Assembly (NCBI GenBank): GCA_047495785.1 | Contig: JBLDXI010000019.1 | Span: forward strand, 1,488,001-1,552,000 | Direction of reading: 5' to 3' | Source: Lepidodermella squamata | Taxonomy: Eukaryota; Gastrotricha | Length of the DNA stretch: 64,000 bases | Part shown: piece by piece, positions 46,304 through 56,600 of the stretch | How the letters are laid out: every line of letters begins with the position of its first letter | Numbering within the stretch: the stretch's first letter is position 1 | Notes under the pieces: model-generated | Databases searched by the model: none | Told to the model about the DNA's origin: nothing | The model's input: only the letters and a program-made list of their open reading frames with translations | Program-made: the position numbers and the translations under genes

Positions 46304-47506
46304 TCAAAGCTCGTCATTGATGACAGATTGTCGATTGCGTTGAATTCTACGCTGGCGAATCGCTGACAGACGATCGCAGGCGGACTGCACGTTGAGAAAA
46401 ATATTATGCTCCTTCTGTTTTCGCTCCTCGTCCTGAAAACGATCGGGGTGGTGCTCTCGCAACATTTTACGGCACTGCTTATCAATTTCGGCTTCCGAGG
46501 CGCCGGGTTCAAGCTCCAGGGCAGTAAATGCCGCTTCTTCGCCTAGCGGATCTGATATTTTTATGAAGCGGTTCCAAGCTTGACCAGGGCCGTGAGAGAA
46601 CAACGTGGCAAAAATGTCGTAGATGACAACTTTCAGATCACGGAACGCCTCGGAGCTAGGCGAAAAATTCACTTTTTTTAATTTTTTGAAAAATCTTAAT
46701 AAACTTACTTGATGAAATTTTTCAATGCCTCGCTGACTGGAACTTCAACCCCGTCATGAGTGATAGTGGCGTTGTGGAAAAATGCCGAAAACCACAGTGC
46801 ATAGACAATACTGACGAAAAACGCGAATTTAGTCAAATGCGTGAAGTACGACTGTTTTTGCTCGAGATTCAGTTCTTCCATCGTTCGGAGGCGATTTCCG
46901 CGGTAATTTGACCAAATCGTCGAGCTCAGGGCCATGTAAAATATGTTTGAAGGGCCGCTTCGAATGATTAGGGGCAGAGTTAGAACTGCGCCGAGCAGAC
47001 TTTGGCTGAAATCTATACGCTGAGAACCGATTCCGCCAACGAACCAGATTCCTAATTTAAAATTTAAAATGCGAATACTTTTTTAATTATTTCGGAAATT
47101 TCACTAAAAATTTACCATAGGCAGTGACAACAGGCGTGACGATGCAGATGAACGAGTAGTAAATCGCTGCATGGCTATTAAGCCACGATTCAGGGACAGC
47201 AGACAGTGTGCCGTAGCCGAGAACACACGCAAAAACCACCTCGGCAATGCATCGCTCCCACGAAATTTCCAACCGTTTCTGGCGCCGTCGAGCTAAATGC
47301 AGATCAATGTAATCTTCGTCGAGATTTGCCTCGCTGACATATCGCGGAATGGCCAGCATATCGTAGAGAAGCCCCATGCCGTACCCGCCAAATGTGCAGC
47401 AATACAGGACGGCTTGGCGGGATCTTTTTAAATACAACAAGTGCCAGGAAAAGAGGCCACCGGTGAAAAACAGCACATAGGCTAGCCACGTGCTTTTTAC
47501 GGCCAT
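46304..47506 (-). CDS. DNAJC22: TM2 and J-domain membrane protein, DNAJC22/Wurst-like
   Basis: Three exons: 47506-47116, 47051-46709 and 46655-46304, giving 361 residues. The N-terminal half holds a TM2 domain (WLAYVLFFTGGLFSWHLLYL, then GGYGMGLLYDM) and further membrane helices. The C-terminal 60 residues form a J domain with the Hsp70-activating HPD in LREHHPDRF. This is the layout of DNAJC22, known as wurst in flies, where it promotes clathrin-mediated endocytosis in airways. The third-exon acceptor (TTTTCGCCTAG) is the only one that keeps the frame. 116 bp separate the start from the ZW10 stop, with AATAAA at 47570-47575 and an acceptor-like CTATTTTTCTAG 17 nt before the ATG. Confidence 0.87.
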
Positions 47507-47523
47507 TTTTTCAAAAAAAAAAT

Positions 47524-47535
47524 CTAGAAAAATAG
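47524..47535 (-). promoter_or_regulatory. Candidate trans-splice acceptor before DNAJC22
   Basis: The minus strand CTATTTTTCTAG ends 17 nt before the DNAJC22 ATG and about 35 nt after the AATAAA (47570-47575) of ZW10. It is the classic arrangement between genes of a nematode operon. Confidence 0.45.
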
Positions 47536-47622
47536 TTTAAAAATTATTAATTAAAAAATACCACCTTAATTTATTGCCAAACACCGTGCGATAATTTAAT
47601 TCAATTTGTATGTTTTATCAAG

Positions 47623-49887
47623 TTATTTAATAGAATGAAGCGCCCGTTGGCGGACGTCGGAATTTTGAAAGAGCGCGCGGATAATCGTCCGCAATTCGTC
47701 AGCAGCGAAGGAATTCGCAAGTGGCCCAGCACCATCAGCCCAGCGGTTGACAATCGACGCCAAATCGCTATCCAGCAGCGAAATCATGTCGAGAAATCGC
47801 GGCCATTGCTCCGGGCTCAATTTCGACAGGAAGACTTTGCCCATGATTTGCGATGAAGATGTCGAATTATTTTCAGCAGCAGCGATTGCTCCGACTTTTG
47901 TTATCATATCGTCACTAAATCGGGTCAACATTTCGAAATGAACGCGTGATTCAGCGTCGCTGATATCAACTCTAGACGCCAGATTTGTTACCATATTAGC
48001 CAAAACTGCATCTAACAGCAAACCAAGGGCGGATGAGGCAAGAGTTTGCGGTAGAACGGTTCGAAGTGTAGAAATTACGTGGGCGAGTTTTGAAACCACG
48101 TTCGATAGCGACTGCTCGCAACGAGCCCGAAACCCGGTCGCCATCAATTTCCCACCCGCGCCTTGAACCCAGGCGTCTAAATCAACCTCGAGCAGTTGCG
48201 ACCGAGTTTGGTCAAGAGCCTTACGAAACAAACCCCAGCCATGCGACCTGGCTGGTTGAACCATGTCGAGAAATAAAAAGGGTGGTAGAGCTTTTTTGCA
48301 CGTTTCATTCGACTTAAACGCCGAAAATTCGACCTCAAGCAGAAGTAGCGAGTTTGCGAAGTAGGCGCAATCGCATAAAATTATCGCGGCACTAGTTAGA
48401 TTTCCGCATTTTAGCGAGGCGGTTCCAACGGGTAAGAATGCAAGGAATAAATCGGCAACATGGCGGGCACAAGGCGCCATGAAACGAAGGACACTTGACA
48501 ATAACGGCGAATTCTTCTCGCCCTCATGCAGCGCCAGAGTTTTGATTTCATCGATAATTTGTCGCAGTAATTCGACAAGTTTCACTAGAAATGAGCTGAC
48601 CTGACAATGCGGCAGCGAAAACAAATTTTGATTAGCTGAACCGAATAGTGTCTCATTCAATGAATCGGCCGATAGACGGGATGGCAATTTCACTTCGATT
48701 GAGCTCGGAGCTTGTTTGAAATCGCTCGAAATTGCGACCAAATCGTCCCAATTTAGTAGCATTAAATCTCGAGCCTGAAGCAACATTGTGGTTTCATATT
48801 TTTCCAAAACAATATTAACATGAGAATCTACAAATTCTTCCAGCGTTTTATTCGGTTCGGGTTGGAAACCAGCTTCCTCCAGATAATTCTGCAATTCCCT
48901 GACTTGAACAGTCAACTGGTGGAAACTGCTCAATTTTGATGGTCTATTAGGCAGTAAGGGTCGAAGAAAAATCGAGCAAAACAGTGAAGACATGTCTCCA
49001 ACAATTTGCGAACCAAATCGAGCGACCAAGTCGTGGTAGAATTTTCGGCTTTTTACGAAAACAAATATGTGCTCTTTAACGAATTTGAAGACTGAAATTA
49101 TTGAAGGCACCACAGCCATAGCCGGAGATTCAGTGCCGCAGTCAAATCGATCTGGGCTATCAGTCAAGTCTTCTTTTTCTAGATTCAACACCAACACGTC
49201 GGCATTTTCGTTAATCGACGAGGCAGATCTACGCAAAACTGGTACGATAATATTTGATAGCAACTGATTCGCAAACAGCACGAAAACATTGATCAGTAAA
49301 TCGTAGCTTGCTTCTTTGCACAGATTTTTCAAATATTTCTGATCGACTGAGCAAGAAATGGAATTTTCATTCGAGGTCACGGTAATACACTGGTCCAGAC
49401 AAGCCCCGAGCCATTCTGATGACACTTTCTTCCATTTTTCCACTTGTTGAGCAACGCCAGCGAATACCTTGGCGCTACGAAATGGGCTTTCGCTCAAATC
49501 GTGCCGTAACTGTTCGACTTTGACCACAAGCCGATAGAAGTCTTTCTCGGCAAAATGTGATTCGATTTCTTTTACAGTTTTGATAGATTTCTCTGCAGCG
49601 GTGAGCAGATCGATAGATGCGTCAATTTTTTCGACTTCTTTCAACTTGTTTTCCACAGCCTCTTGCATTGAAGATAAATTAGCCAACAATTCTTGACTCT
49701 TCTCATTCCGATCGTAGATTTCTTTCAAAGTGTCGTCGCATTGCGTGAAAACTGCATCGGTTCCCTCCACCAATTGGTCAATGCCATCAATCTCATTGGT
49801 AACTTCCTTCAACTTTTCAACAGATTGCCGGAATTTCAACACGGCTGAAACCGATTCGCGATCTGATGAAGCATCAATTGTAGTCAT
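47623..49887 (-). CDS. ZW10: ZW10 kinetochore / membrane-tethering protein
   Basis: One uninterrupted frame of 754 codons, close to the roughly 780 of animal ZW10. The N-terminal 130 residues are coiled-coil (KLKEVTNEIDGIDQLVEGTD, then SSMQEAVENKLKEVEKIDAS), followed by an all-helical body. The end matches ZW10 best: RWADGAGPLANSFAADELRTI followed by IRALFQNSDVRQRAL. ZW10 joins ROD and Zwilch in the RZZ checkpoint complex at kinetochores and also NAG and RINT1 in the NRZ tether for Golgi-to-ER vesicles. The lack of introns in a 2.3-kb gene is notable here. It lies 149 bp after the TFIIB stop and 116 bp before DNAJC22, all on the minus strand. Identification rests on the C-terminal motif, length and coiled coil. 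Confidence 0.83.
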   Translation of the reverse strand: MTTIDASSDRESVSAVLKFRQSVEKLKEVTNEIDGIDQLVEGTDAVFTQCDDTLKEIYDRNEKSQELLANLSSMQEAVENKLKEVEKIDASIDLLTAAEKSIKTVKEIESHFAEKDFYRLVVKVEQLRHDLSESPFRSAKVFAGVAQQVEKWKKVSSEWLGACLDQCITVTSNENSISCSVDQKYLKNLCKEASYDLLINVFVLFANQLLSNIIVPVLRRSASSINENADVLVLNLEKEDLTDSPDRFDCGTESPAMAVVPSIISVFKFVKEHIFVFVKSRKFYHDLVARFGSQIVGDMSSLFCSIFLRPLLPNRPSKLSSFHQLTVQVRELQNYLEEAGFQPEPNKTLEEFVDSHVNIVLEKYETTMLLQARDLMLLNWDDLVAISSDFKQAPSSIEVKLPSRLSADSLNETLFGSANQNLFSLPHCQVSSFLVKLVELLRQIIDEIKTLALHEGEKNSPLLSSVLRFMAPCARHVADLFLAFLPVGTASLKCGNLTSAAIILCDCAYFANSLLLLEVEFSAFKSNETCKKALPPFLFLDMVQPARSHGWGLFRKALDQTRSQLLEVDLDAWVQGAGGKLMATGFRARCEQSLSNVVSKLAHVISTLRTVLPQTLASSALGLLLDAVLANMVTNLASRVDISDAESRVHFEMLTRFSDDMITKVGAIAAAENNSTSSSQIMGKVFLSKLSPEQWPRFLDMISLLDSDLASIVNRWADGAGPLANSFAADELRTIIRALFQNSDVRQRALHSIK

Positions 49888-49905
49888 TATTTTTTTAACG
49901 ATTGC

Positions 49906-49916
49906 CTATCGAAAAG
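49906..49916 (-). promoter_or_regulatory. Candidate trans-splice acceptor before ZW10
   Basis: The minus strand CTTTTCGATAG ends 18 nt before the ZW10 ATG, and AATAAA for TFIIB lies at 49981-49986. It is an inferred spliced-leader addition site. Confidence 0.4.
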
Positions 49917-50036
49917 TTGAAATACATTAGCTTTCACACCCCACATAACGTTCGGTTTATTTTGAAACGCCAGTTTAACATTTATTCATATTGTGGAAAA
50001 AGCTAATATGACAAAGAAGTGTGAATATTTTCAGCT

Positions 50037-51020
50037 TCAGATGGATCCTGGAAACTTCGAAAGAATCGATGGCTGATTGGGGAACAGCTTCGACAGCGAG
50101 CCGTACATTTCCTTGTAAACACCTCTGATTGTCGACTCAGCAACGCCGGTGATTTCAGCGACCTGTGTGATGCTTTTGTTCACATCAACAGCAAGCGTAG
50201 CCAAAACGACGACAGTCGCAGCTGAAATAGGGCATGTAACAAAGGATCATCTAAAGAGCTACAATTACTTACCGACACTGACAGGTGAGCGGCCGCGGCA
50301 TAAATCTGATGACGAAATTTTCGATGCAATTTCTCGAGCCATGCGGATAACAGACTGTGGTAGTTCCAAAAGAGCCGCAAAGCGCTCCAAATAGTCATTA
50401 GACGAAATAAGAGGAACTTCGAGCTTCGTGTCAACGCTTTTCATTATGAGCTTGAAAACACGGCCGATTTCCTTTTTGGAAACTTGACAAACGGCGCAAA
50501 TTTCTTTGAATGTACGAGGAACCTGCTCCTGTCTGCAAGCCATGTACAAGCAAGCACCGACGACTGCTTCTGCATTACGGCCTTGTACTTTCTTAGAGTC
50601 GTGAACTTGTTTGAAAATACGTTTTCCAGTATTGCAAATACCATTTGGCAGATTTAGGCGATCACACATTTGCGACAATGATGAAAATGCGTTCATCAGA
50701 TGTCGATCTGACGCGCTCATTTGTTTACGATTAGCATAAACTGGTTTGCTACCGTCAGTGGCTTGAAATCCCGGCATCTGCTGGATATTCGTTGACAAAT
50801 CCTGGTCGTCGTAGAAATCATTTTCAGCAGCACCGACACGAGAGCGATCGACACCACTCTCTTTGTCAGTGCTCGCGAACGTGCGCCATTCTGATGAAAC
50901 GTCGACTAGCCGATCACCAACAACTAAACCACATCGTGGGCAGATGAGATCTCCGGCTGAGTAGTCCTCAACAAGAGCTTCCTCTGGATGCTTGGGACAA
51001 CACAACTGCCTTTGTGTCAT
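50037..51020 (-). CDS. TFIIB: Transcription initiation factor IIB
   Basis: Two exons, 51020-50273 and 50221-50037, closing to 310 residues (animal TFIIB is about 316). The N-terminal zinc ribbon CCPKHPEEALVEDYSAGDLI continues into CPRCGLVVGDR. Next come the conserved B-finger segment SSEWRTFASTDKESGVDRSR and two cyclin-like repeats (about 105-200 and 205-300), with YMACRQEQVPRTFKEIC in the first and AEITGVAESTIRGVYKEMY in the second. TFIIB bridges TBP and RNA polymerase II and sets the start site. The tail (SILSKFPGSI) differs from the usual ending. It is first in the proposed minus-strand polycistronic unit and divergent from PUS10. Confidence 0.95.
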
Positions 51021-51944
51021 GATACAGTCTTGAAAAGTCTATATACTGGGAAGAATTATAACATTGTCAATCGATTCTCTATTCTTCAACGCATGAAAAG
51101 GCAAGAATGGCGAAAAGCAAAATAACGCTACAACACCATTCAACGCAGTAATGAGCTTTTTAAGGTGGAATAAGATGCAGGTTTGAAGTTCAGCGTTAGG
51201 AGACCAAGATTAGGATACCCGAAACGCTTTCAACATATGAAAGCTGAAAGCTTCAGGCTGCATCGGAGTCAATCTGTAGCACAAGTAGCATCGGAGCGTT
51301 CGCAAAATCGAGCTAAACATTGGCCGGATTACAAAAGGCAGGTCTAGCGAAGTCCATACGGTGGTCGTCTACTTATCCCATTTGCATTCCAATAGAGATC
51401 AATTTAGATTTTTTCGCACCTAAAAAAATCATGCGACAAATATAGACTTTCAAATTAAATTTTATGTGTGATGTATGTGATAAAAATAATCTCTTGAATT
51501 GACGATGTCCTTCACGTTTATTTCTGCCCATAATTTTTTTTCGAACGGCAAAAAAACTGCGATGTAAAGACTCGTCATCGCCGCGTCAAGAATGCAGCCG
51601 GCAGCCGGCAACCCTTTCGAGATCGTAGCCTTCTATGCCGCTACGTGGGACGATTTCTTACCTATTGCCCGTTAATGCTGCGAAATGGGTTTTTGAATTG
51701 AGCCCGTCCGATCTGTCTTGAGGAGTGGGCTACTCGAATGTTATTTCACATGTCCGGGACTTAACACACGTATTTATGCCACTCATCCAACTATTGCTCT
51801 TCATTCGTAGCTCTGGTGTTGCCTTAATTAACATTGATGTTGAGGGTTCCCTCAATCGTGTGTGGTTTTCATTTTATTTCTGGCTGCTACTGGTTGCATC
51901 TTCTCAGCAACTTGTTAATCATGTTTTATCGTGTTCTATCTAGG
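51021..51944. promoter_or_regulatory. Shared divergent intergenic region TFIIB / PUS10
   Basis: 924 bp between two start codons pointing away from each other. No coding sequence is supported in it, though a weak ORF at 51725-51943 overlaps. On the minus strand TTCTTCCCAG lies about 30 nt before the TFIIB ATG; on the plus strand TCTATCTAGG precedes the PUS10 ATG. Both could be acceptors. It is likely to contain promoters for both gene blocks. Confidence 0.45.
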
Positions 51945-53537
51945 ATGTATTTGTGCGCACGTTGCATTGATCTGGAAGCCATCGCGTTAGCTCCAAGTGG
52001 TACGCGCACTTTCGTGACTGTTGAGCCTGATGAAAATGTCTGCTTCTCTTGCCTGGGTTTATTGCAAACGTTTGTTAGCCAACAATTCATATCGTCCTTG
52101 TGTGAGCGCATCGCTGAACAGAAGTTTCAACATAAGTTTGTTCGCAGTTCGTTGCTACTCCCAAGTTGTTTGTATTTGCGCCAACACGTGGTGGTGCGGA
52201 AAACCATGGGAGACAAAGGCCTAGCTGGGGTAGATTTGAGAGTATGCCTCCTCAAAAGAATGTCTTATCTGAAAGCTGCTTGGCGTGAGTTGTGCGTTCC
52301 CCACCTCGAAAAGACCCTAGGTGTCACTCATCTGGATGGAGATGGTTCTGGAAACGACACTCCCTACTTCGACGTCTTAATCACATTTGACTACGCTTAT
52401 AACGACCTGGAATGTTCGCCTTTGCATAAGTACTTCCCCAAAAGACTCCAACACGTGAAACCACTGAAACGACCCGTCGAAGACTACAAAGGTTCCCTAG
52501 ATATTTCGCCAAACAAGAGTCTGAAACCATCGCAGTTTACGCTGTTAGCCGTAATGGATGCTATTTGTTCTGTTCCATTAAATGAAAATGACCAATATTT
52601 TGAGAAAATTGAAAAAGAGTTCAATAATCATCCATCAGTCGGAATAAATTTGCAAACGCAGCCTGTTTTTGCTTCACAATCAATCTACGTCTACGGTAGG
52701 TATAGAAAACTGTGTCGTGATTTACCGCAGTCGGCGTGGACCCTGGATGACGCAGACGCTGATGATGTTGTTGTTGAGAAGCCAACTAATCAGGCTGTTG
52801 GAGAGTATAATATGGGCCGCTACAAGACTTCTATTGAACAAATCATTGGCGAGCCTTTGCTTAAATACACTGGAGCTGAATCTTATCGATTCTCAGCTGC
52901 TGGTCGAGAAGATGTTGATGTGAGGATGCTGGGGTCAGGCCGGCCGTTTTGTATTCAACTAGTCAACCCCAGAGTGCCTTTTGCCTTGACTCCCGCTGCT
53001 ATGAGTGAATTAAACATAGAGGAAATGAAGGCGAAAAACAGATTGGATATCTTCGGCTTCGAAGAAACCATGAGCCGATTTCCTCTTGATAACATGAAAC
53101 ACGGCGAGGGTCAGAAAGAAAAAGAATATACGGCTGTCTGCTTCATCAGGAAATCATCGGCTTCTTTCCCAGACATCGAAAAGATTTGTGAAATTGTGAA
53201 TTCAGTGAAAACTCCGCTGGAATTGAAGCAAAAGACTCCAATTCGCGTTCTTCATCGCCGATCGCCTGTCGTTCGTCTCAGGCATATCATGAAAATTGAT
53301 GCATTTCCGTTCAAATGCTCTAAAAACGCCACTGCCTTTGCTTGTCGACTTCGCACGGAGGCTGGAACCTACATCAAAGAATTCATTCACGGTGATTTGG
53401 GTCGAACTGTGCCAAATATCGCTCAAATTATTGCTCAAGAGTTGGGTTTGAATGAAGCAGAAGTTGATTGCGATATCGTAACGTTGGATGTTACTGATAT
53501 ATCAGATTTGAAAACCACTGTGCCTCCAAAACTGTGA
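51945..53537 (+). CDS. PUS10: tRNA pseudouridine synthase Pus10
   Basis: Single exon. The ATG at 51945 gives 530 residues, nearly the length of human PUS10, so it is preferred over the longer frame from 51834, whose extra 37 residues look like untranslated sequence. The N-terminal zinc-binding part begins MYLCARCIDLEAIAL and has CFSCLG; the catalytic domain carries GREDVDVRMLGSGRPF with the nucleophile Asp at about 323, and FACRLRTEAGTYIKEFIHGD near the end. Pus10 makes pseudouridine 54/55 in the tRNA T-arm; in animals it also has roles in miRNA processing. Only 93 bp separate its stop from the UNC-79 start on the same strand. Confidence 0.94.
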   Translation: MYLCARCIDLEAIALAPSGTRTFVTVEPDENVCFSCLGLLQTFVSQQFISSLCERIAEQKFQHKFVRSSLLLPSCLYLRQHVVVRKTMGDKGLAGVDLRVCLLKRMSYLKAAWRELCVPHLEKTLGVTHLDGDGSGNDTPYFDVLITFDYAYNDLECSPLHKYFPKRLQHVKPLKRPVEDYKGSLDISPNKSLKPSQFTLLAVMDAICSVPLNENDQYFEKIEKEFNNHPSVGINLQTQPVFASQSIYVYGRYRKLCRDLPQSAWTLDDADADDVVVEKPTNQAVGEYNMGRYKTSIEQIIGEPLLKYTGAESYRFSAAGREDVDVRMLGSGRPFCIQLVNPRVPFALTPAAMSELNIEEMKAKNRLDIFGFEETMSRFPLDNMKHGEGQKEKEYTAVCFIRKSSASFPDIEKICEIVNSVKTPLELKQKTPIRVLHRRSPVVRLRHIMKIDAFPFKCSKNATAFACRLRTEAGTYIKEFIHGDLGRTVPNIAQIIAQELGLNEAEVDCDIVTLDVTDISDLKTTVPPKL

Positions 53538-53579
53538 TCTAGTTGTTGCAGTCATTAAATCTGATTTTATTTCATTTAA

Positions 53580-53588
53580 ATTTCATAG
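53580..53588 (+). promoter_or_regulatory. Candidate trans-splice acceptor before UNC-79
   Basis: ATTTCATAG ends 42 nt before the UNC-79 ATG within a 93-bp gap after PUS10. There is no room for a normal promoter. A clear AATAAA was not found in the gap, so support is weaker than for the minus-strand genes. Confidence 0.3.
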
Positions 53589-53630
53589 GTTTTTATTTTT
53601 GTTTGATGTTTTATCTATCTCGGCACAATA

Positions 53631-56600
53631 ATGACTACAAAGTCGGCTACATGTGAGTTGCCAAATAATTTATGCGGAAAATTATTGATTTTATGTCATT
53701 ACAGTTACTGCAAAAATAAAAGCCTTGACCGACTTCCACAACATGATCGCTGCCCGGTCGGTCAGCGTGCACGGCAGCGATGTTGCTAATAGCCTAAAGT
53801 ATTTCAATCAAACCTTGCTCGGCATCTTACGAGATGTTCCTGCTCTTCCACGCGACCTATACGGTCCAAAGCAAAATGACGCGATTCGGCTTTCAATTTT
53901 CCCTAATTTGGCCTATTCCGCCTTGTTTAATGCTGTTATTCAAATAGTCGATGATCTTCCATTCTTCCAGCAAGGCCTTACAGGTATTTAAGCTTTTGTT
54001 TATTTTATTCTATAGCTAAATTCGAATCGATTTAGATGTGAGTGAAGCGTTGTTGAATATTCTGGCTTGTCTTCCACCTTTTCTCGAATTCGACCTGGTC
54101 GATGCAATTGCCTATACGTTGTCGTGTTCGTTCGGCTATTTCCCGCAGCAACATCACCAGAAGCTGATCGAATTGATATGCCATAATATACTGCCAATCA
54201 CCCTCGGTTTTGCGGGCGATTTGGACGAACCAATATACACTGCCGAATCAACATCGACTATCATTCTATCAGTGTTTCAGCACACTGAAAACCGTGGCCT
54301 TCACTCTAAAATTACCGAAGCTGTCATGTCCTTTAAGGAGGATGTCTATAAAGATCTGTTCATAGTGGCAGCTTATGGCCCTCCTCAAGCTCGACTTGCA
54401 GCTTGTTGCCTATTGTTTCACTATTGGCCTAATATTGGACGACGGGCATTGCTATCTCGTGGGCCATCTCTTCACTACAAATACACAGGTAATTTCGGTA
54501 AAACCTTTCTTGAGCGAAAACTGAAATATTTACCTTTGAAAAAAAGCGAGTGGTATGACGTTTTTATTGTATAATTGTCAATATTGTGACCACCGGTGAT
54601 TGAATATGTTTGCAATGCTCGGTTGTTTTAATAGTTAACTGGCACACATTCTTATATTTTCTAGCTTGGCAGGGGATAATCTGTCAAAGACCATCGTGCC
54701 TTAACGCTGGAAATGCGAATGCCTGCAAGGTACTTTAAAAGGTTTATTGAGGAGGATTTTTCTCATATTTCTGTCTAATTTTCAAGATGATTTTGGAGCC
54801 ATCAGTTTCTTTGGCTGAAATCGCCCGTCCACCGCCGTTGTTTGCCTGCGAAAGCTGTTTCGATCAAATGAAAAGTCTGCCGAATCGTCAACTCGAACTT
54901 GTATATGACGTGATCAGCCCTGTTGTTAGCACATCTCTGAAATGCCAACACCCGTCGTGCCAAAACGCGGGCGGGCAAAACGAAGCTGTGGTGACTTGTT
55001 TCTCAGCCAACTGCACTTCAGCGTTGAAATCCACGCAAAACCCGTTGCCACAAGCCATTCGACTATGCGCGACTTGTTCGCATCGCATTCACGATAACAT
55101 CGATGCGTCGAAATCGCACTCTCGGCACGTCGTTCAATCATCGATTCCTATGCTATGGGAATGCGACTTGGATCTGCAAAATTACATTGTTGACGCTATT
55201 GTTGCTTCGTTGAGAGAAGCTCAAGTTGTGCTGGAGTACGACCCGGCCAGTCAAAGATTGGCTAAAGCCGCGGCCGCAGCTGCCCCGGCGAGCACGGTCG
55301 TCGTTGCTGGTGGCGCAGCTGGCGCTGACAAGGATAGGCCTGATAACTTCACAGTTGAGGATCATTTGTTACTAAGCCGTTACGGAATCTGGCTGTTGAT
55401 GGAAGTGGCTGATATATCGAAAATGCCAGCGGAAGATACGCGAAATTTGAGTGAAGAAACTATCGGACGGCTCGTTGCTATGATTTTCCAATGGTTCAAT
55501 GCAACCGCTTACCTACCAGATGGTAATTTTACAAAAATATATTAATTTTTACAATTTTCCCTTTGAAAATTACGGAAATAACGCTTAACATCGTTTTGCC
55601 AGTTGTGCGATCGAGACCTATTCTTGAACAGAGTGAGGATTTTTCCCATTGAATCATTTCTTTTTGATGTTGCGTATGCTGGTGACGGAGGGAAATTTTC
55701 TTAAACTATGGTCTCAATACTCTAAAATTTCAACCCTACTTTTGCTGTTGTCTTTTGAAGCCCTTCGGCCCAAAGTTGCTTTATCAGTAATTTAATCCTA
55801 TTCTCTTATATTTTTTAGTACCTGAGCAAACCAGCAATGCGTTGGAATCGTTGAAGCAAGATCATATCAAAGCCTGGATTCAAGCTGTAATGAAACGCTA
55901 CGAAAACATCGTAATTTCATGCCTTCTTCCACAACCGCCCGATTTTGCTCGAGTGGGTCGGGCCTGGGATTTCATCACGTCTCGAGTTCAGCAAATCAAA
56001 CACGGATTGAACTGCTTATTCTGCCTGATGCCTTACGATTTGGTCACATTCGAAATCTGGGACGTGGTCATACCCCACTGGCTTGAGGCTGTCCAGTCCG
56101 AAGTGCCGGAGCTTGAGCTGCCAGAATTCAAATTTTTCCTGTCAAAAATGTTCAACATCGATTTCGGCACGCTGCCGTTTTCGGTCGATCAAATGTTTCA
56201 ATTTGTCTCGGAGCGCCTGGAATACGGCTCGCTGCTTGTCCAGGAACAAGCGTTAAGGTGGCTTCAAATTTTGACTTCAATGTCGATTACCGTGCCGATG
56301 AGTCACCTGACGAAGATGTTCAAGCTGAGTATCACCAACATCTGCTCGCCAGATGCGCACGCCTCGGTTCATTACAACGAAGACAACGAGGAAAACATCC
56401 CGTTGACGGTTATTCAAAAAATGTCGGCGGATCATGCTGTTATTCTAGCGGTAAGATTGCAATCTATAGGGTTTGACAGGATTCGCGAGTTTTTCTAGTT
56501 TCGAAGAAGAGTTTTGAAATGTTGCTGAGATACAAATCAATCCTAACTAATCAAAACCTCCTTGCCCTATAAACAGACAGAATTCGTGCTACCGCAAGAT

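Noticed and set aside
51834-51944. N-terminal extension of PUS10 (37 residues)
   Set aside because: Hydrophobic, unlike PUS10, and the ATG at 51945 gives the family's length; probably 5' UTR or a trans-spliced outron.
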